64,000 nucleotides of DNA from Gracilariopsis chorda (taxonomy: Eukaryota; Rhodophyta; Florideophyceae; Gracilariales; Gracilariaceae): NCBI GenBank assembly GCA_003194525.1, contig NBIV01000049.1, forward strand, positions 1 through 64,000, in the 5' to 3' direction. The notes beneath the pieces are model-generated. The model saw nothing but the letters and a program-made list of their open reading frames with translations, ran no database searches and was not told where the DNA came from. Position numbers and translations under genes: made by a program. Every line of letters begins with the position of its first letter. The stretch's first letter is position 1. Positions 31,462 through 42,567 of this stretch are shown in pieces.

Positions 31462-33272
31462 ATGGGTGATAAAATTCCAAACCCTCCGGGTCACCGGGTC
31501 AAATCTCTGACTCAGAGAAACAACCTCTTGCAAAAACAGGGAACCAGCCTTCCACAAGTGCACGCTCCTCCTCTTCCTGATGAAATCAATCAGATCACAC
31601 CTTTCGAAGGGGAATATGAACAACAACCATCAGCCTCCAAGACTGACTCCAGTTGGGAACTTCAAAACCGGTTTCCGGTCGGTACCCTTCCAACAAGCGA
31701 GGCGAACTCCGGCACAGCTGGCCAACATTGGGCAGCGTCCCAGCATGAGTTCCAACGTCCACCAGCGGTGGCTCTTTCCGGACTTATCCTGGCAGCCACT
31801 TGGCCTTCTTATAACGCCCTTGTAGGGTTGGACCCGATGAATCGGAGTGAGGCCTCTCGGCTCCGGCTTGCAACGTGGTTCCATCCCATTGCTGCCCTCA
31901 ACGAGGATTTGGCCTACGCAGATGGCTCCGGTACTTTGCCCGGGGATCTACGCAGCCTCGTCACCTCTTCGTGGGACTGGCGGAATCGAATCGCATCCTG
32001 GTGCACCATATCCGAAGAAACTCGGGAGAATCCGCGACTGCGGTTCATGCGGCTATGGTGCAGATTGCCCATCAACGGCAGAGCCGAGGGCATTTCGATT
32101 TCCTGGTGCCTACTGGCCTTGCCTCCGACGTCAGCCTATTCCGCACGCACAGTGAAATTGGTTTCGGCGAACACCTGGCCAGCCTCGAAAGCCTCGCGTA
32201 GAGGAACTTTCCTGCTGCGTGGCAAGAAGGCCTGTGCTGGGAATGGATGATAGTCTGGCCTGAGTTCCGGTACCTTTCCTGGCAGTCCCGGTCCAACCTC
32301 CTCCAAAACTTCATCCGTTATGAATAGCGCTGGCGATCCAGATTCGGGTACTTTGTCCCGTAACACAACGTGGAGATTGAGCGGATTGCTCTGCTTCACC
32401 GACAGGGCCAGTACGTCGCATTCCCCGAGTGTTGAAGGTTGCATGAGGCCTGCCAGGGATGCTACGTTGAGCTTCCACCGGCACTCACGTACCTCGGTTA
32501 CTTTTTGACACAGGATCTCTGGGGCTTTGGTCGGTAATTGTAACAGAGTCTGCTGCCCACACTACGGCCTATATCGTCGCCAAGGGTTATGACCAGTATC
32601 GACTGTGGTTCATCCAACCGCGTGTGTGGGCTGCTATTTGCAATATGACCCTCAGTGTCCCCATTTGGGGGTATTGCCAACCATGAAGAAGTATTCCAAT
32701 TACTTGGTTTGATAGACAGTATTGACTGGACCGAGGTCCCGCTGTAACGGAACGGTCGGCTTGACGGCGGCGGTGGTGGTATCGGTGCTCCGGGTTCTGG
32801 TAGAGACACCGCCCTCGCGGGGGACTTCATCTACTTTGATCCCTGGGAGTTCCGGGAGATTTCCTCCGAGGAGGCTTGGGAACTCTGCAACGCACCGCGG
32901 CACGTGCCAGAAGACCACCCGATCTGGTACGTCGATTCAAACATTTACTACCGCGCGTATAGCGGAAATGACCTGATGCTCAATAATGAAACCGAAGAGC
33001 CGGGAGACATTTAAATAGATTTTGCCAACATGGTCGTAGACGAATCCCACGAGGGGCTGCATCCGGTTCACAGTCCTCCGACGGCGAGCGCCGGGTCTTC
33101 CCTCCCCAGCGGGGGTACAGTCAATGAAAGCGATGTCATTGCCCGTTTCCTCCGCGGAGCGCGTTTAAGCGCTGCCGAGGTTTAAGGTGACGTCACCGCA
33201 ATGGCGGGTGCTTTGGCTTACTGCCTTGTGGGTGGTCACGCCCCGGACGATGGGGAGGGGTCGAACCTCTAA
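31462..33272 (+). pseudogene. Long antisense ORF of gypsy B, decayed
   Basis: On the strand opposite to gag-pol, fragments in several phases match the antisense protein of A. These are the upstream MGDK segment, the MNNNHQPPR start near 31616, PRHVPEDHPIWYVDSN near 32900, and the C-terminal ARFLRGARLSAAEV near 33150. Between start and middle B carries about 1 kb that A lacks, with protein-like text such as WPSYNALVGLDP, DFLVPTGLASDVSLF and EWMIVWPEFRYLSW in shifting frames. B therefore probably preserves the fuller ancestral gene of about 600 codons, and A a shortened one. Confidence 0.6.
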
Positions 33273-33458
33273 TCCAGTATCCTGGTCATTTTGCCTGGCT
33301 TAGCCAGTAATGTAGCTCAGCATCACAAATGAGCGTGAGGCTACTGAGTAAACTTTCTCGTTTAGAACGGCGTTTTCTCTTTCATTACCGTCCTTTACGC
33401 AGTCCATACAAATGGGGGTGTACTTCTTATTTCCTATCTTCCCGGCTTCGCCACGTTT

Positions 33459-33653
33459 TTATCCCTCTTGGGCGTTGCACAGCGTGGCTGGATTTGCGGT
33501 ACCCGCGCTGCGGTGATATTGAACCAATTTCGAACGAGGGAGGTGTTCGATGGGTTCCATGATGTCCCAGCTTGGGTCATATCCGTGCCGACGGATGCCG
33601 TGTTTTAGAATACCTTCCTGATTCCAGGTGTGCCTGGAGATTCGGTCAATCAC
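33459..33653 (-). pseudogene. Chromodomain remnant of gypsy B pol
   Basis: About 65 residues (RISRHTWNQEGILKHGIRRHG, then WDIMEPIEHLPRS) match the C-terminal chromodomain of A. It sits immediately after the protease remnant, marking the right side of the internal deletion. Confidence 0.85.
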
Positions 33654-33680
33654 AAACTCTTGTTTAGGGGTTTTTAGGGG

Positions 33681-34295
33681 CTAAACCTGAAGAACGTGTT
33701 GACGGCAGTTGACTTGCACCCAGACTTGGGGCTCAGGTGGTATAGAAACCGAGGCTGCAATTCGAAGTTTGATGGACTTGCAAGACGAGGGCGGTGGTTC
33801 ATGCGCAGCATGTAGTGGGACTTGCTTCTGCGAGGCACGTGTCAGCGGGCCAAAGCCGAACGGGACCCACGACCCGTCGTCGAGTTCCAAAAACCTAAGT
33901 CGAGGCCTGATAGCGTCGACAAATCTGTCGCAGTAATCACATCCCAGTATGACTGGAGCGGCCAATGACCGACAAACAATAAAGTCGAGCTTTACGACGG
34001 AGATGCCCAACAGCATGACTAAGTCGACGGTACCCACCGTTTTTGACGGATTTTTGTTCGCATCTGCGATGTCGAGAACCGTGTCAAAACGGATACGAGA
34101 CCACACCTGCGGTGGTAGCAATGATTCAACGATGAAGTTAGGGCCTGCACCTGTGTCCAGGACTGTTAGAAATCTCACCATAAAATGGGTGTCAAGGCCA
34201 AGGTAGGCGTAAAAATTGTAGTTGCTCTTGGCTATGACCAAGACCTTATCCGGTATCCGGGGGTTATTGCTCCGTAACCACGGGCGACGCAGCAC
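33681..34295 (-). pseudogene. pol: Protease-region remnant of gypsy B pol
   Basis: A 204-codon frame matches the start of A pol. The aspartic protease motif VLDTGAGPNF is intact, as is the following LGCDYCDRFVDAIRPRLR segment. It ends at the deletion junction. Confidence 0.9.
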
Positions 34296-34427
34296 AGAAA
34301 GGTGTGCAGTGTCCGTGTCTACTGTCCTTCCTTGAAAGGATTTTAACCGAGGAACGAGGCGGTGACGCCTCGGGCGTCAACAAACTCATCTCTGAGGACG
34401 CCTCTCCCAAAGGGGAGACTCCGTCAG

Positions 34428-36586
34428 TTAGTTTCTCTGGGAAGTTCCCCCCGTAGGCGATAGTCCAGGATCCTCGACCACAAGAGCTTCGTTCCGGGGG
34501 CCGGGGTTTTTATCCGCATAAGCGGTGGTTGCATCGGACGTTTGCACGACTTCCCGATTCGGGTCAGTTAAAGCTAGCCGCGCACGAGTGGTATGTGGCA
34601 GGCCATGCGAGAAGTGCGTTTTAGCACGGAGGTAGGACGCCGTCAGAACGGAACGTTTCTCCTCAGGAGTGAGTGCCTCGTAGTTTGCCACCGATTTGGC
34701 CATATCCTTCAGTGAGCAAAGACACAGAGGGGATGTATGGCTATGGGTGTAGCAAAGGTGGCAAATCAGGGCCAACACGGCGACGCGCCGGTTAATATCC
34801 CGAGCATCAGAGAAGCGTATCCCAGGGCGGGTGTCCTTCCATCCAGGCCATTGATAACGGGATTGACCGTTCATAAATGGGACTCGTGGTAGGTTAAGGC
34901 GATTGCTCCCCACGAACAATAGGTTTTCTTGCGCCTTTTCGAACGCTTCCTCCATTTTTGACGGTAATTTCGCGGTTGGTATAGACAAACCATCTCCCTG
35001 TGCTAAATACACGGTGTCGTATTCCTGTTGGGGGGTCCTATCCTCTGAAATCGAGAGCAATGAGGAGTCACATTCCAACACCAAAGCCTTGGCGGGCCTA
35101 GACCGAGGATTCGGAGTCCTTGCACGAAGTGCTTCCCCTTCCGCTCGAGCGTGCTGAACAAGCTCGAGGTAGGTGATTCTCCGCTTTTCCTCGCGGTAAC
35201 GAGTGGCAAGACTCCGGATTGCCGGATCAAGGCTATCGATGAACATAGTACCACGTTCCTCTGCGAGGTATACATTCCCACAACGGTAGAAGGCCTTGTT
35301 AAGGCGCACCGAGTAATTGTATCAGTCTCGCCTGAGCGCTAACGAGTATATCGCAAATCGAAGATTGCGCCCTGAATAGCGATATTGGTGGCAAAGGAGC
35401 TCAATGAATATTGCACAGCCTCTGGCCAGCAGGTTAATCCTCCCTCTGAGGCTCGAGCTGATCCTCTGACAGAGAGTTAAGGGTCCTCTGCCACCCCCCA
35501 TAAGAAATATGGTAATGCTAAATAGGCTTGTCCCTCATACATTACGAGGATATCCGTTTCCGCTACAAAGCGGGTAAGAAAGTTCGACACCCTAATTGGG
35601 TCTTCTCCAGTAAAGTAATTGTTACGCAGTGAGAGTTGCATACGTTTTATGCAATCTTTCACCTTCCCCGTGCCATGGGGTGTACGTCCTAAAGAGGGAT
35701 CTTCGAGCCAGTAGTACCGGTAGGACAATAGTTTCCGATACAACAGGCTCGTCGGTTTCAATTCCCTGAGGCCAGGGTGTCTTCTCCCCTTGCTGCGGGT
35801 CCGAATCCCAGCTTGGGTGGCGGATGACCGCTTAGAGCGGGAAGAAAGGCCTCGTTTCTCTTCCTCCGAATCGGAGTCCGAGAAACTAGAACCATCTGAC
35901 CCGTTTCGGGATGAATCCGATGATGTCGCAGAATCAGAATCCGAGTGATCTCGTTTGTGTTTCCGCTTACAGCGGCGCTTCTTTCTTCCAGCATGCTGGT
36001 CGTGATGTGACGCAGCTTGTGCTGGATCATCCGGGGACGGTTTATCCATGAGGATAATCTACTCTAACGTCTCCAGACGGGCACGAATTCGATCAAATCG
36101 AAAGCCAACTCCTTCTATGAAGGTGGCGGGTTGCCCCAAACTCTCTAACATAGAGTTGAAATCAGACCGTAAGATACGGAGATCCTCTGCGACCACCTTT
36201 GTAGAGGTGTCCATCACCACCTCACGGAGGGTTTGTAATTACCCGACAAGGGTGTCGTGTGCGGTCCACAAAGCGTGAACCTGAGACTCCAGGAAATTCC
36301 CCTGGAGGGTGTTCTCGCCTGTCAGACGGGGTTCAGGCGCGGCGGTGGCCACGGCCGGAGCCAGATGAGCACCATCCAAGGCATTCGACAACGGGGTCGA
36401 CGTGGAGTTCCGGGGTTCCCGGGGTGGGCTTGGAGTCCTAGACGAGGCAACCCCAGCGTGGCTGGATTTAGCCCTAGTCGGGATCCGAGAAACGAACCGA
36501 ACTTCGGGATTATCTCCACCATTGTGGGAGCGACTGCGCGTAGTCGCACGCTCCGCAGAGGAGGGCTTCCTCGACATGAGGGCCAA
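34428..36586 (-). pseudogene. gag: gag of gypsy B, broken into three frames
   Basis: The three fragments 36239-36586 (N-terminus, start like that of A), 35477-36049 (Lys/Ser-rich linker and capsid) and 34428-35309 (capsid C-terminus and nucleocapsid) cover the whole Gag. The zinc knuckle CHLCYTHSHTSPLC (CX2CX4HX4C) is intact. Breaks near 36230 and 35340-35470 include stops and at least one phase change. Confidence 0.85.
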
Positions 36587-36672
36587 CCGTTACGACGGGA
36601 AAACAACGGAACTTCCGGAAAACAAACAAAAGAAACAAAACCTCGAAAGAGGGAACCAAACACCAAAACCAA

Positions 36673-36690
36673 TTCTAGGTCGGGAGACCA
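36673..36690 (-). promoter_or_regulatory. Primer binding site of gypsy B
   Basis: The minus strand has the same 18 bases as the PBS of A, placed three bases from the 5' LTR. Confidence 0.75.
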
Positions 36691-36693
36691 CTT

Positions 36694-37488
36694 TGTAGTG
36701 CAATGCCCGAAAGCGGGAGCGCACCGAAAGACGTTCGGGATCTTTCCTCGTCAGAGGTGAGCCCAGTTGGGTAGAGCCCTCCCAAGAGTGGCACGAGTAT
36801 GTCGGGTTGTAAGGCCGAGGCCACCCGTCGCTACTTGCGCAGGGAGGTTGGGGCAAGAATCGGGTATCCGCAGAAGCAGTGTATGGGGGTGGTCGTTCTC
36901 TAGAGAGGTGAGGTTTCCACTTTATTGGCACGCGCGAACACAAGCCGTGGGTAGCGGGAAAGCCACTCTGTAAAGGGAAAAATAAGGAGGAGCTGAGTCA
37001 CGAGTGTCGTGGCGAAGACTAACGGCAGTGCCAGTGAATAAACCTTATACAAGGCGAACACCAAGAAAGCTCGAATAACAGTTCGAATACTCGGGTCCTT
37101 AAGATAGGCAAGGGGGTTGACTTCCCGTATGCGACGGTGCTTCCCTCCAAAGAGGAGTAGAGAACACGCGAAGGCAGTGAGGTCTCGAGCCAATTCCCCA
37201 GGTAAGGGTCCCTCGTTGGGGAAGTTGTACTGGTGCGACGGCAACCCGCCGGCGCACTAACTACTAACCATCCCAGAAATGGGTGTAAAAATAATAAATA
37301 GAATTAACTAAATTACTCCACTTTGGTGGTTCATGCCCACTACTGTGGCCAACCGCCAATTGACTCTTCCGCGTCTCACGTGTCAAGTCCACTATTAGTG
37401 GTCGTAGTTCATGCAATGACTACATTACCGAAACATTCGGGAAATCAATCAAGTACCAAGAATCCCTCTCTGAGGGCATTGCACTTCA
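36694..37488 (-). repeat. 5' LTR of gypsy B
   Basis: It is 795 bp, TG...CA bounded, clearly homologous to the LTRs of A. The same GTGGCCAACCGCCAATTG and GTAATGTAG-type blocks are visible. Confidence 0.9.
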
Positions 37489-37824
37489 CATGTACATGTG
37501 AGACCATACTTGATCGGTGATAGAGCCTTCCAGCTAAACCGAAATATAATGAAGACTTGCATTGAACCGGAGAAAAATGCGAACCCCGTACTTAGAACGT
37601 CTGAAAAGATTGCAAGCAAGACTCGGAAGCCGGTAGAATGTGCTTTTGGAATGCTGAAGCATCGATTCAAAGTGTTGAAAGAGAGGATCAAACTTCATCA
37701 CGAGGACGACATCGTTCCATTTACGTTTGGAAGTGTGGTTCTACACAACTGGAGTGTTGATAATGGCGATGAATCGAAGCTTACTTACCTCTCGAGGAGA
37801 ATGAAGACCCAAATGCTGTCGTAA
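37489..37824 (+). pseudogene. PIF/Harbinger transposase, C-terminal fragment (element E)
   Basis: About 110 residues of a HARBI1-type DDE nuclease: YLIGDRAFQLNRNIM (second catalytic Asp region), then TRKPVECAFGMLKHRFKVL (catalytic Glu in VECAFG), and a closing VVLHNWSV. The N-terminal two thirds are absent because the LTR of gypsy B abuts the fragment. It is convergent with the Myb-like gene at 37908-38399. Confidence 0.85.
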
Positions 37825-37907
37825 CTTCAGAGAAAAGCGCTGGTAAACAGCAGCGTGATGCACTTCTTTACTACATGACAAATAACTTTGATGAAGAGTA
37901 AGGAGAG

Positions 37908-38399
37908 CTAGAAAATTTCGACCAAACATTCCAAAACGCTGCGCGTTCTTTCCCTTTCTTTGTTTCCTTTGTGGAGCTCTGAAATCAAAATCGCAGTGGT
38001 TGCTTCTTGGTACTTGATGAACTCGGAAAGCAAATCATCTCGAGACATCTTCTGGCGTTTGCACGTGCTTTTGGGCGGTAATTCGACAGTGCTTGCACAT
38101 TCGTCCGTAGAATATTGTGCAGGAAGATTGTACCTTGCTTTTCCTCTTTCCAGCTCATGCATTGCTTCGAAAATTTCTGGAGTGTTGAAGAGGTCTTTGT
38201 CGTCATCATTTCTGCCAGATTGCTTCATATTAGAAATAAAAGAAGAGTTTTCTTGCTTGATTATAGTAAACTTTTTCTGCCAACCTTTGGCAGTGCGGTT
38301 TATGCCATGGCTTTTCTCCGCTATCCTGACGGCATCAGAAAACACGTCCTTGAGGGTCTTTTTCGGTTTTTATTGATTGCCATATCCAGCCTTCTTCAT
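37908..38399 (-). pseudogene. Harbinger-type Myb/SANT-like protein (element E)
   Basis: A minus-strand frame of about 163 codons from ATG 38397-38399, interrupted by TAA at 38370-38372 (codon 10). Motifs include AKGWQKKFTIIKQENSSFI, typical of the Myb/SANT-like second protein of Harbinger elements. A middle region (FNTPEIFEAMHELERGK) and a C-terminal helical segment (LLSEFIKYQEATTAILISEL) follow. In this superfamily it binds element ends and brings the transposase to the nucleus. If translation starts downstream of the stop, codons 1-10 are lost. Confidence 0.6.
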
Positions 38400-39070
38400 A
38401 AATGAAAACAACAGAATGACATATGTCGTTATCGTAGTTTGGCTTAGTTGAAGAGCTGGGGTTGGGCTTTGATTGGGTCTGGTTGACAGCTAGAACAAGG
38501 GATTAGTCATTTGCTTGGGCTTCTTCTGCAGTTGGGACGTTGTTCTTATCACCAGCTGGTTGGGAGACGGAGGCAGAGCCTTGGTTGCAAATAATGGGTT
38601 GTTACATATCCCAGCATTGAAAATCGTCATTCATCGCAGAAAAAGCTCTAGAAGAAGCCGAAGCAGTAGCCGTATTTAGGTAGGCCAGCGATTCGGAACA
38701 GACGCTGGTGCGAGTACCGGGAATATCAGGTTGTGTTTTAATACTTTGGCGTGAAACAGGCACCTTTCTAGAAAATGTCCAATGGACATTTTCCCCCGAG
38801 TCAGGGTATCGTGTCAAATTGTGTATGTGAATATGTAGAAAGGGGCTTACAAAAACCTCTACAGCTTTAGATACTGCATGCGCCGTGGCGCCTCGGGGTT
38901 GTACGAGCGGTATTGTGAGCGTAAACAAGCAAAGTGCTCGGAGAGCCTCCGAACACTTCAGAATCAACACAGATACAGAAGCGACGCGGCAGAAGGACGC
39001 TTCTACTTTTCCAAGCTAGCTAAGGATTTGCGCGACAACGACCTTTGCACCCCTTAAAAATAAGTAAAAT
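38400..39070. other. Probable flank or remnant of Harbinger E; no supported gene
   Basis: Frames of about 120 codons occur on the minus strand (38602-38970), but no domain is recognisable. Clear terminal repeats for element E were not found here. Confidence 0.35.
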
Positions 39071-39297
39071 GCACGATTTCATTTTTTTGGCGCAAACTGC
39101 GCCAGCACCCAAAATCGTGCTTCAGGTTCATTTTTTGAACCTTTTTGGTTCGTCAACTCTCTGCACCAATGATAATCAAACGTTTTGGACAACCAAAACG
39201 TTTGATTCTCAGGTTTGTGACCGCTCAAGCTCCGGCCCTACCACTCTTTCCTGCTGGCAAGATGCAGACGTCAGAATTGCAGGAAAAAGTGGTAGGG
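39071..39297. repeat. Cluster of five strong hairpins
   Basis: Inverted repeats: 39071-39079 with 39112-39120 (GCACGATTT/AAATCGTGC) enclosing 39089-39094 with 39098-39103 (GGCGCA/TGCGCC); 39125-39130 with 39136-39141; 39174-39188 with 39193-39207 (15 bp perfect, 4-base loop); and 39236-39254 with 39279-39297 (19 bp with one mismatch). The plus strand between is T-rich. Confidence 0.9.
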
Positions 39298-39838
39298 GCG
39301 AAGGTTCTTCTTACTCTTGTTCCGTTTTTAATAATTTGAAAGTCTTATATTAGATCATTGAACATACCATCGTTTATTCATGTTTCACAGACAAAGAAGA
39401 AGCGCTTTACAAGCTATAGAAGAAAAGGCAGATATAGGGCCAATCACTATCATTCCTGAAAAAGCATGCTGCGTGTAGGCAAGAGTCCATAACAACTCAG
39501 CTCAAGCTCAATGTTTCAAATGCAACTTGTATAGCTACGGACTGTCGTCTGTTGAACAATATATGTATCTTAGGTATCAAGCTATTCAGGTTTCAAAGCT
39601 GCAAGGAAAGTTTATCGCTTATCGGAGTAGGAAAGAGGTTGTATTCATGTAAGAATATGAAACGACGAATCAAGAAAGTCAAAAACGTATTCTGCGACGA
39701 ACATCTTTTGTGGAGAGTACTGATTGCAACAAGATGGGCTTGTTTGCATGCTGAATTAGGGATGAGTTTCTAGACTAGCTTGTTTCTCCGGGCAATAAAT
39801 ATCTTACGCTTTAAAACGTCAACAAGGCACACAATAAC
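39298..39838. other. No recognisable gene
   Basis: A/T-rich spacer between the hairpin cluster and Harbinger F; only short motif-free frames (for example 39552-39773). Confidence 0.4.
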
Positions 39839-39966
39839 GAGACCAATGTTTTTTCTCAATTTTGTTTTTGGGTTGATCAATGGGTGCTTCCTGATTACAC
39901 AAATTCCAATTTACTGCTGCACATTTCGGCATTTCGAGGGCTGTTCGGGCCAAAATCACCCCAAAT

Positions 39967-41394
39967 ATGTATGCGCATTTTTTCTCCGTGGTTGGCGCTC
40001 GCCCACGTGCGAGGTTGATTTGTGCTGTACACAAATTCCCACTCGCCACTTTTTGTGCCAGCTGTGTCCACCAACCTTCGCCTACCCCCCTTCCAACACC
40101 GACTACCTCCCGCCGGGCACCTCCTCGCACGTGCAGAACGACTTCTTCCGGCCAAGCGGATTTTGCCCCTGCCCCACCCGCCGGTCAAGATACCGCCTAC
40201 GCACAACCCCCGCTCCACGATCCTTCGGAGAGCTTCCCTGAGCCCCCACCGCTTCCCTCTCCTCCTTTCATACCGGCTCCGCTCTCCGTACAACGCTCTT
40301 CGGAATGCAACCCCGGGAGAACACAAGCTTCTCTGTCACGTCACCGAAGCCCTTCGGTCACGACTCTGCCGCAAGTTCGCTCCGCATCGCCATCCCAGCC
40401 TTCCTCCGAGACGCCTATGCCTCACGCGCAAGGTGCATTGCCGTCTTTTCCGCCCGATTCCGCTGCAACTAGCGCATCCCCACCAACGCGCCGGAACCTC
40501 TCCACCACTTTCTCCGAGGCCGCAGCGACGAGAACTGTACCCTCTCATGCTGCTGCACGGCAGCAGAGAGGTGGCCGAAAGTCGGCTTCGAGGGTAGTGG
40601 GTGGAATTCGTAAGAGGAGGAAGACGATCGAGAAGAGTGGGGGGCGCGGCTCGGGATTTTCAACGCAGGAAGTAGACAATTTACTGGAGCTTTTAGAAGA
40701 ACATTTGCCGCTCGCTAAGGAGGAATGGGACCATATCGTCCGGCTTCATTCGGAAAGATACCCCGAGTATAAGCGCACCGTGGACAGCTTGAAGCGTAAA
40801 TTTGCCTCTCTTCATCGCCGCAGGATCCCAACTGGGGATCCTACCATTCCTCCAGATGTTGAGAAAGCTAAACGTATTCGTTACAGTATGACAGAACGTG
40901 CGGACATCGGGGAAGGTGAAGGTTCGGATGATATCCTTTGTGCATTTGATTCCGGCGACGAGGAGCCGGAGACTAATTCTTTCGATGACGGCACTAGTGG
41001 CGCAGAAGTACTGCATTCAGCAGACGGCGCGCGCGAGAACACCCCCCTAAAATCACCGAGCCCTTCCAGTGCACGCCCTATCGTGCGTAAGAGGGGGGCA
41101 AAAGAGACGCCAGGAAGCTCGAGTGCTGACCTGATTGAGCTTTACAAGCTACAGATGATGCAGGATCAGGCGAGGCGGGACGAGGACAAGGCGATGAGAT
41201 CTATAGAGCGTGAGGAAGAAAAGAAATGGAGACAGGAACAGCGTGAAGAGCGCCTTCGAAGGGAGGCCGAACGAGAGGAAGAGAGGAAAGAAAGAGCGGC
41301 GCAGCGGGCAGAGGAGCGAGCAATTCGGCAGGAAGAGACCAAGCGACATGAACGTATGATGGAGATGTTGATGATGTCACTGGTCAAGAAGTAG
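39967..41394 (+). CDS. DUF6818/Myb-SANT-like DNA-binding protein of Harbinger F
   Basis: A 475-aa frame from ATG 39967, 70 bp inside the left terminal repeat. Residues 1-200 are Pro/Ser/Thr-rich and presumably disordered; some of this may precede the true start. A basic stretch (GGIRKRRKTIEKSGGR) leads into the conserved domain at about 230-310 (GFSTQEVDNLLELLEEHLP, EEWDHIV, SLKRKFASLHRRRIPTGDP). This is the arrangement I associate with DUF6818 proteins of red algae and oomycetes. After an acidic linker comes a long charged coiled coil (about 400-475, repeated EREEE/RREAERE). Expected role: binding of the terminal repeats and partner of the transposase. The frame is intact. Confidence 0.75.
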   Translation: MYAHFFSVVGARPRARLICAVHKFPLATFCASCVHQPSPTPLPTPTTSRRAPPRTCRTTSSGQADFAPAPPAGQDTAYAQPPLHDPSESFPEPPPLPSPPFIPAPLSVQRSSECNPGRTQASLSRHRSPSVTTLPQVRSASPSQPSSETPMPHAQGALPSFPPDSAATSASPPTRRNLSTTFSEAAATRTVPSHAAARQQRGGRKSASRVVGGIRKRRKTIEKSGGRGSGFSTQEVDNLLELLEEHLPLAKEEWDHIVRLHSERYPEYKRTVDSLKRKFASLHRRRIPTGDPTIPPDVEKAKRIRYSMTERADIGEGEGSDDILCAFDSGDEEPETNSFDDGTSGAEVLHSADGARENTPLKSPSPSSARPIVRKRGAKETPGSSSADLIELYKLQMMQDQARRDEDKAMRSIEREEEKKWRQEQREERLRREAEREEERKERAAQRAEERAIRQEETKRHERMMEMLMMSLVKK

Positions 41395-41400
41395 CTTGTT

Positions 41401-42567
41401 TTACGGATTCATAGAGAACAATAGATGGTTTGCTTCTGCGCCCATGTGTGGCATATAAGATGATAAGATTTGATTAATCCCCACCAGTCTTGCCCGAAGG
41501 TTGAATAGCCGAACCACTGAAAGTAAAATTAGCTTACGTTCGCCTCTCTCCTCGTACGGCATTCGGTCCTTGAGGCGAGGAAAAGTTCCCTGAAATCCAC
41601 GCATTCCCCATTCGGATGCCTGCCTTGCAGACGTTGCTTGACGCATGCGTACGACATCTGAAGCGTAAACAGCCGAGCTGAAATGATCCTGTGCTGACTT
41701 AATAAGAAATGGGTACTATCCCTTACAAAAAGCGGAGTCTACGACACATCGCCCTCCGTAGTTTTCGTAGCAGGCCTCTAGTTTCGAATAAATGTTTCCC
41801 CATTCAGCTATAGTAGAGTCATGCATGGCTCCTGGAGCGTTTGTTGCGCATGCAATGATGCATCCATTTGGAGCAAACACGAAGACGTTTCCGACGTAAT
41901 GATCATGCGTCCATCCATCATAGAACATATTCTGAATTACGCAGTCCCCAGATTGCTCCAAGTAAAGCTTCAAAACATCTGCTACAGCATAAACATCACC
42001 TAGGGTAGAGTACTTGGCAGAGAATGCATTTTGAAAGGCCTCTATTTCCTCAGCTGTTGGCATTCTGACAGCTGCGTTATCATCATCCTTCAATGCCCGC
42101 AACACAAGTCGCCTCCCGAAACGAAGAAACAGCGAGCATACCGATGCTGATATGCCGAACAACATGCACAAGACCATGGTAGACCCTCGCGTCCTGCCCC
42201 AACTCAGCACCAGACCGAGACACTGCAAAGCTGTCAGCGATCTCGGTCTTCTTGTGGGGCGCTGGAGGCGAGTTAACATCCCAGTGATAGAGTACGGGGA
42301 GTATATACCGTACAGTGGCGCGAACTTGTTTAGAATATAATCGAAGGCATTATGATCGAAACCAGTGAGTGTGATAAGAGCTTGATCATTACCCGACAGG
42401 AATAGAGTCATAAACGGAGATGAATGTGAATCCTGTAGCGCTACCCGAGGGATACGTCTGTCGCGACGGCGTCGCGCAGTTGCCGAGATGTGGTGGCGGA
42501 AAGGGTCGTTGTCGATTTGGCGCAGTCGATTGCTTTTGGAGAGGCAAAGGAGGAGAATGCGGAGCAT
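41401..42567 (-). pseudogene. HARBI1-type transposase of Harbinger F, one in-frame stop
   Basis: One phase of about 388 codons from ATG 42565-42567. TAG at 41716-41718 interrupts it with no frameshift. Before the stop: GFDHNAFDYILNKFAPLYG, LVLSWGRTRGSTM, the first catalytic Asp region (MFYDGWTHDHYVGNV), NAPGAMHDS with the second Asp, and GGRCVVDSAFCKG. After it: YPFLIKS, then ARQASEWGMRGFQGTFPRL carrying the catalytic Glu. The stop thus separates the second Asp from the Glu, so the truncated product would be inactive. Length and motif spacing are otherwise normal for the family. Confidence 0.85.

Larger units (their letters stand above)
30623..37488 (-). mobile_element. Ty3/gypsy element B (A family), internally deleted
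   Basis: A minus-strand element with both LTRs (30623-31405 and 36694-37488), PBS, gag, protease and antisense ORF. The whole RT, RNase H and integrase region is missing: protease-linker sequence ending near 33681 joins directly to the chromodomain near 33655, equivalent to loss of about 4.65 kb of A (roughly 13793-18447). Flanks are CTCCC on the left and CATGT on the right, so there is no target duplication. It could move only with help from a full element. Confidence 0.9.
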
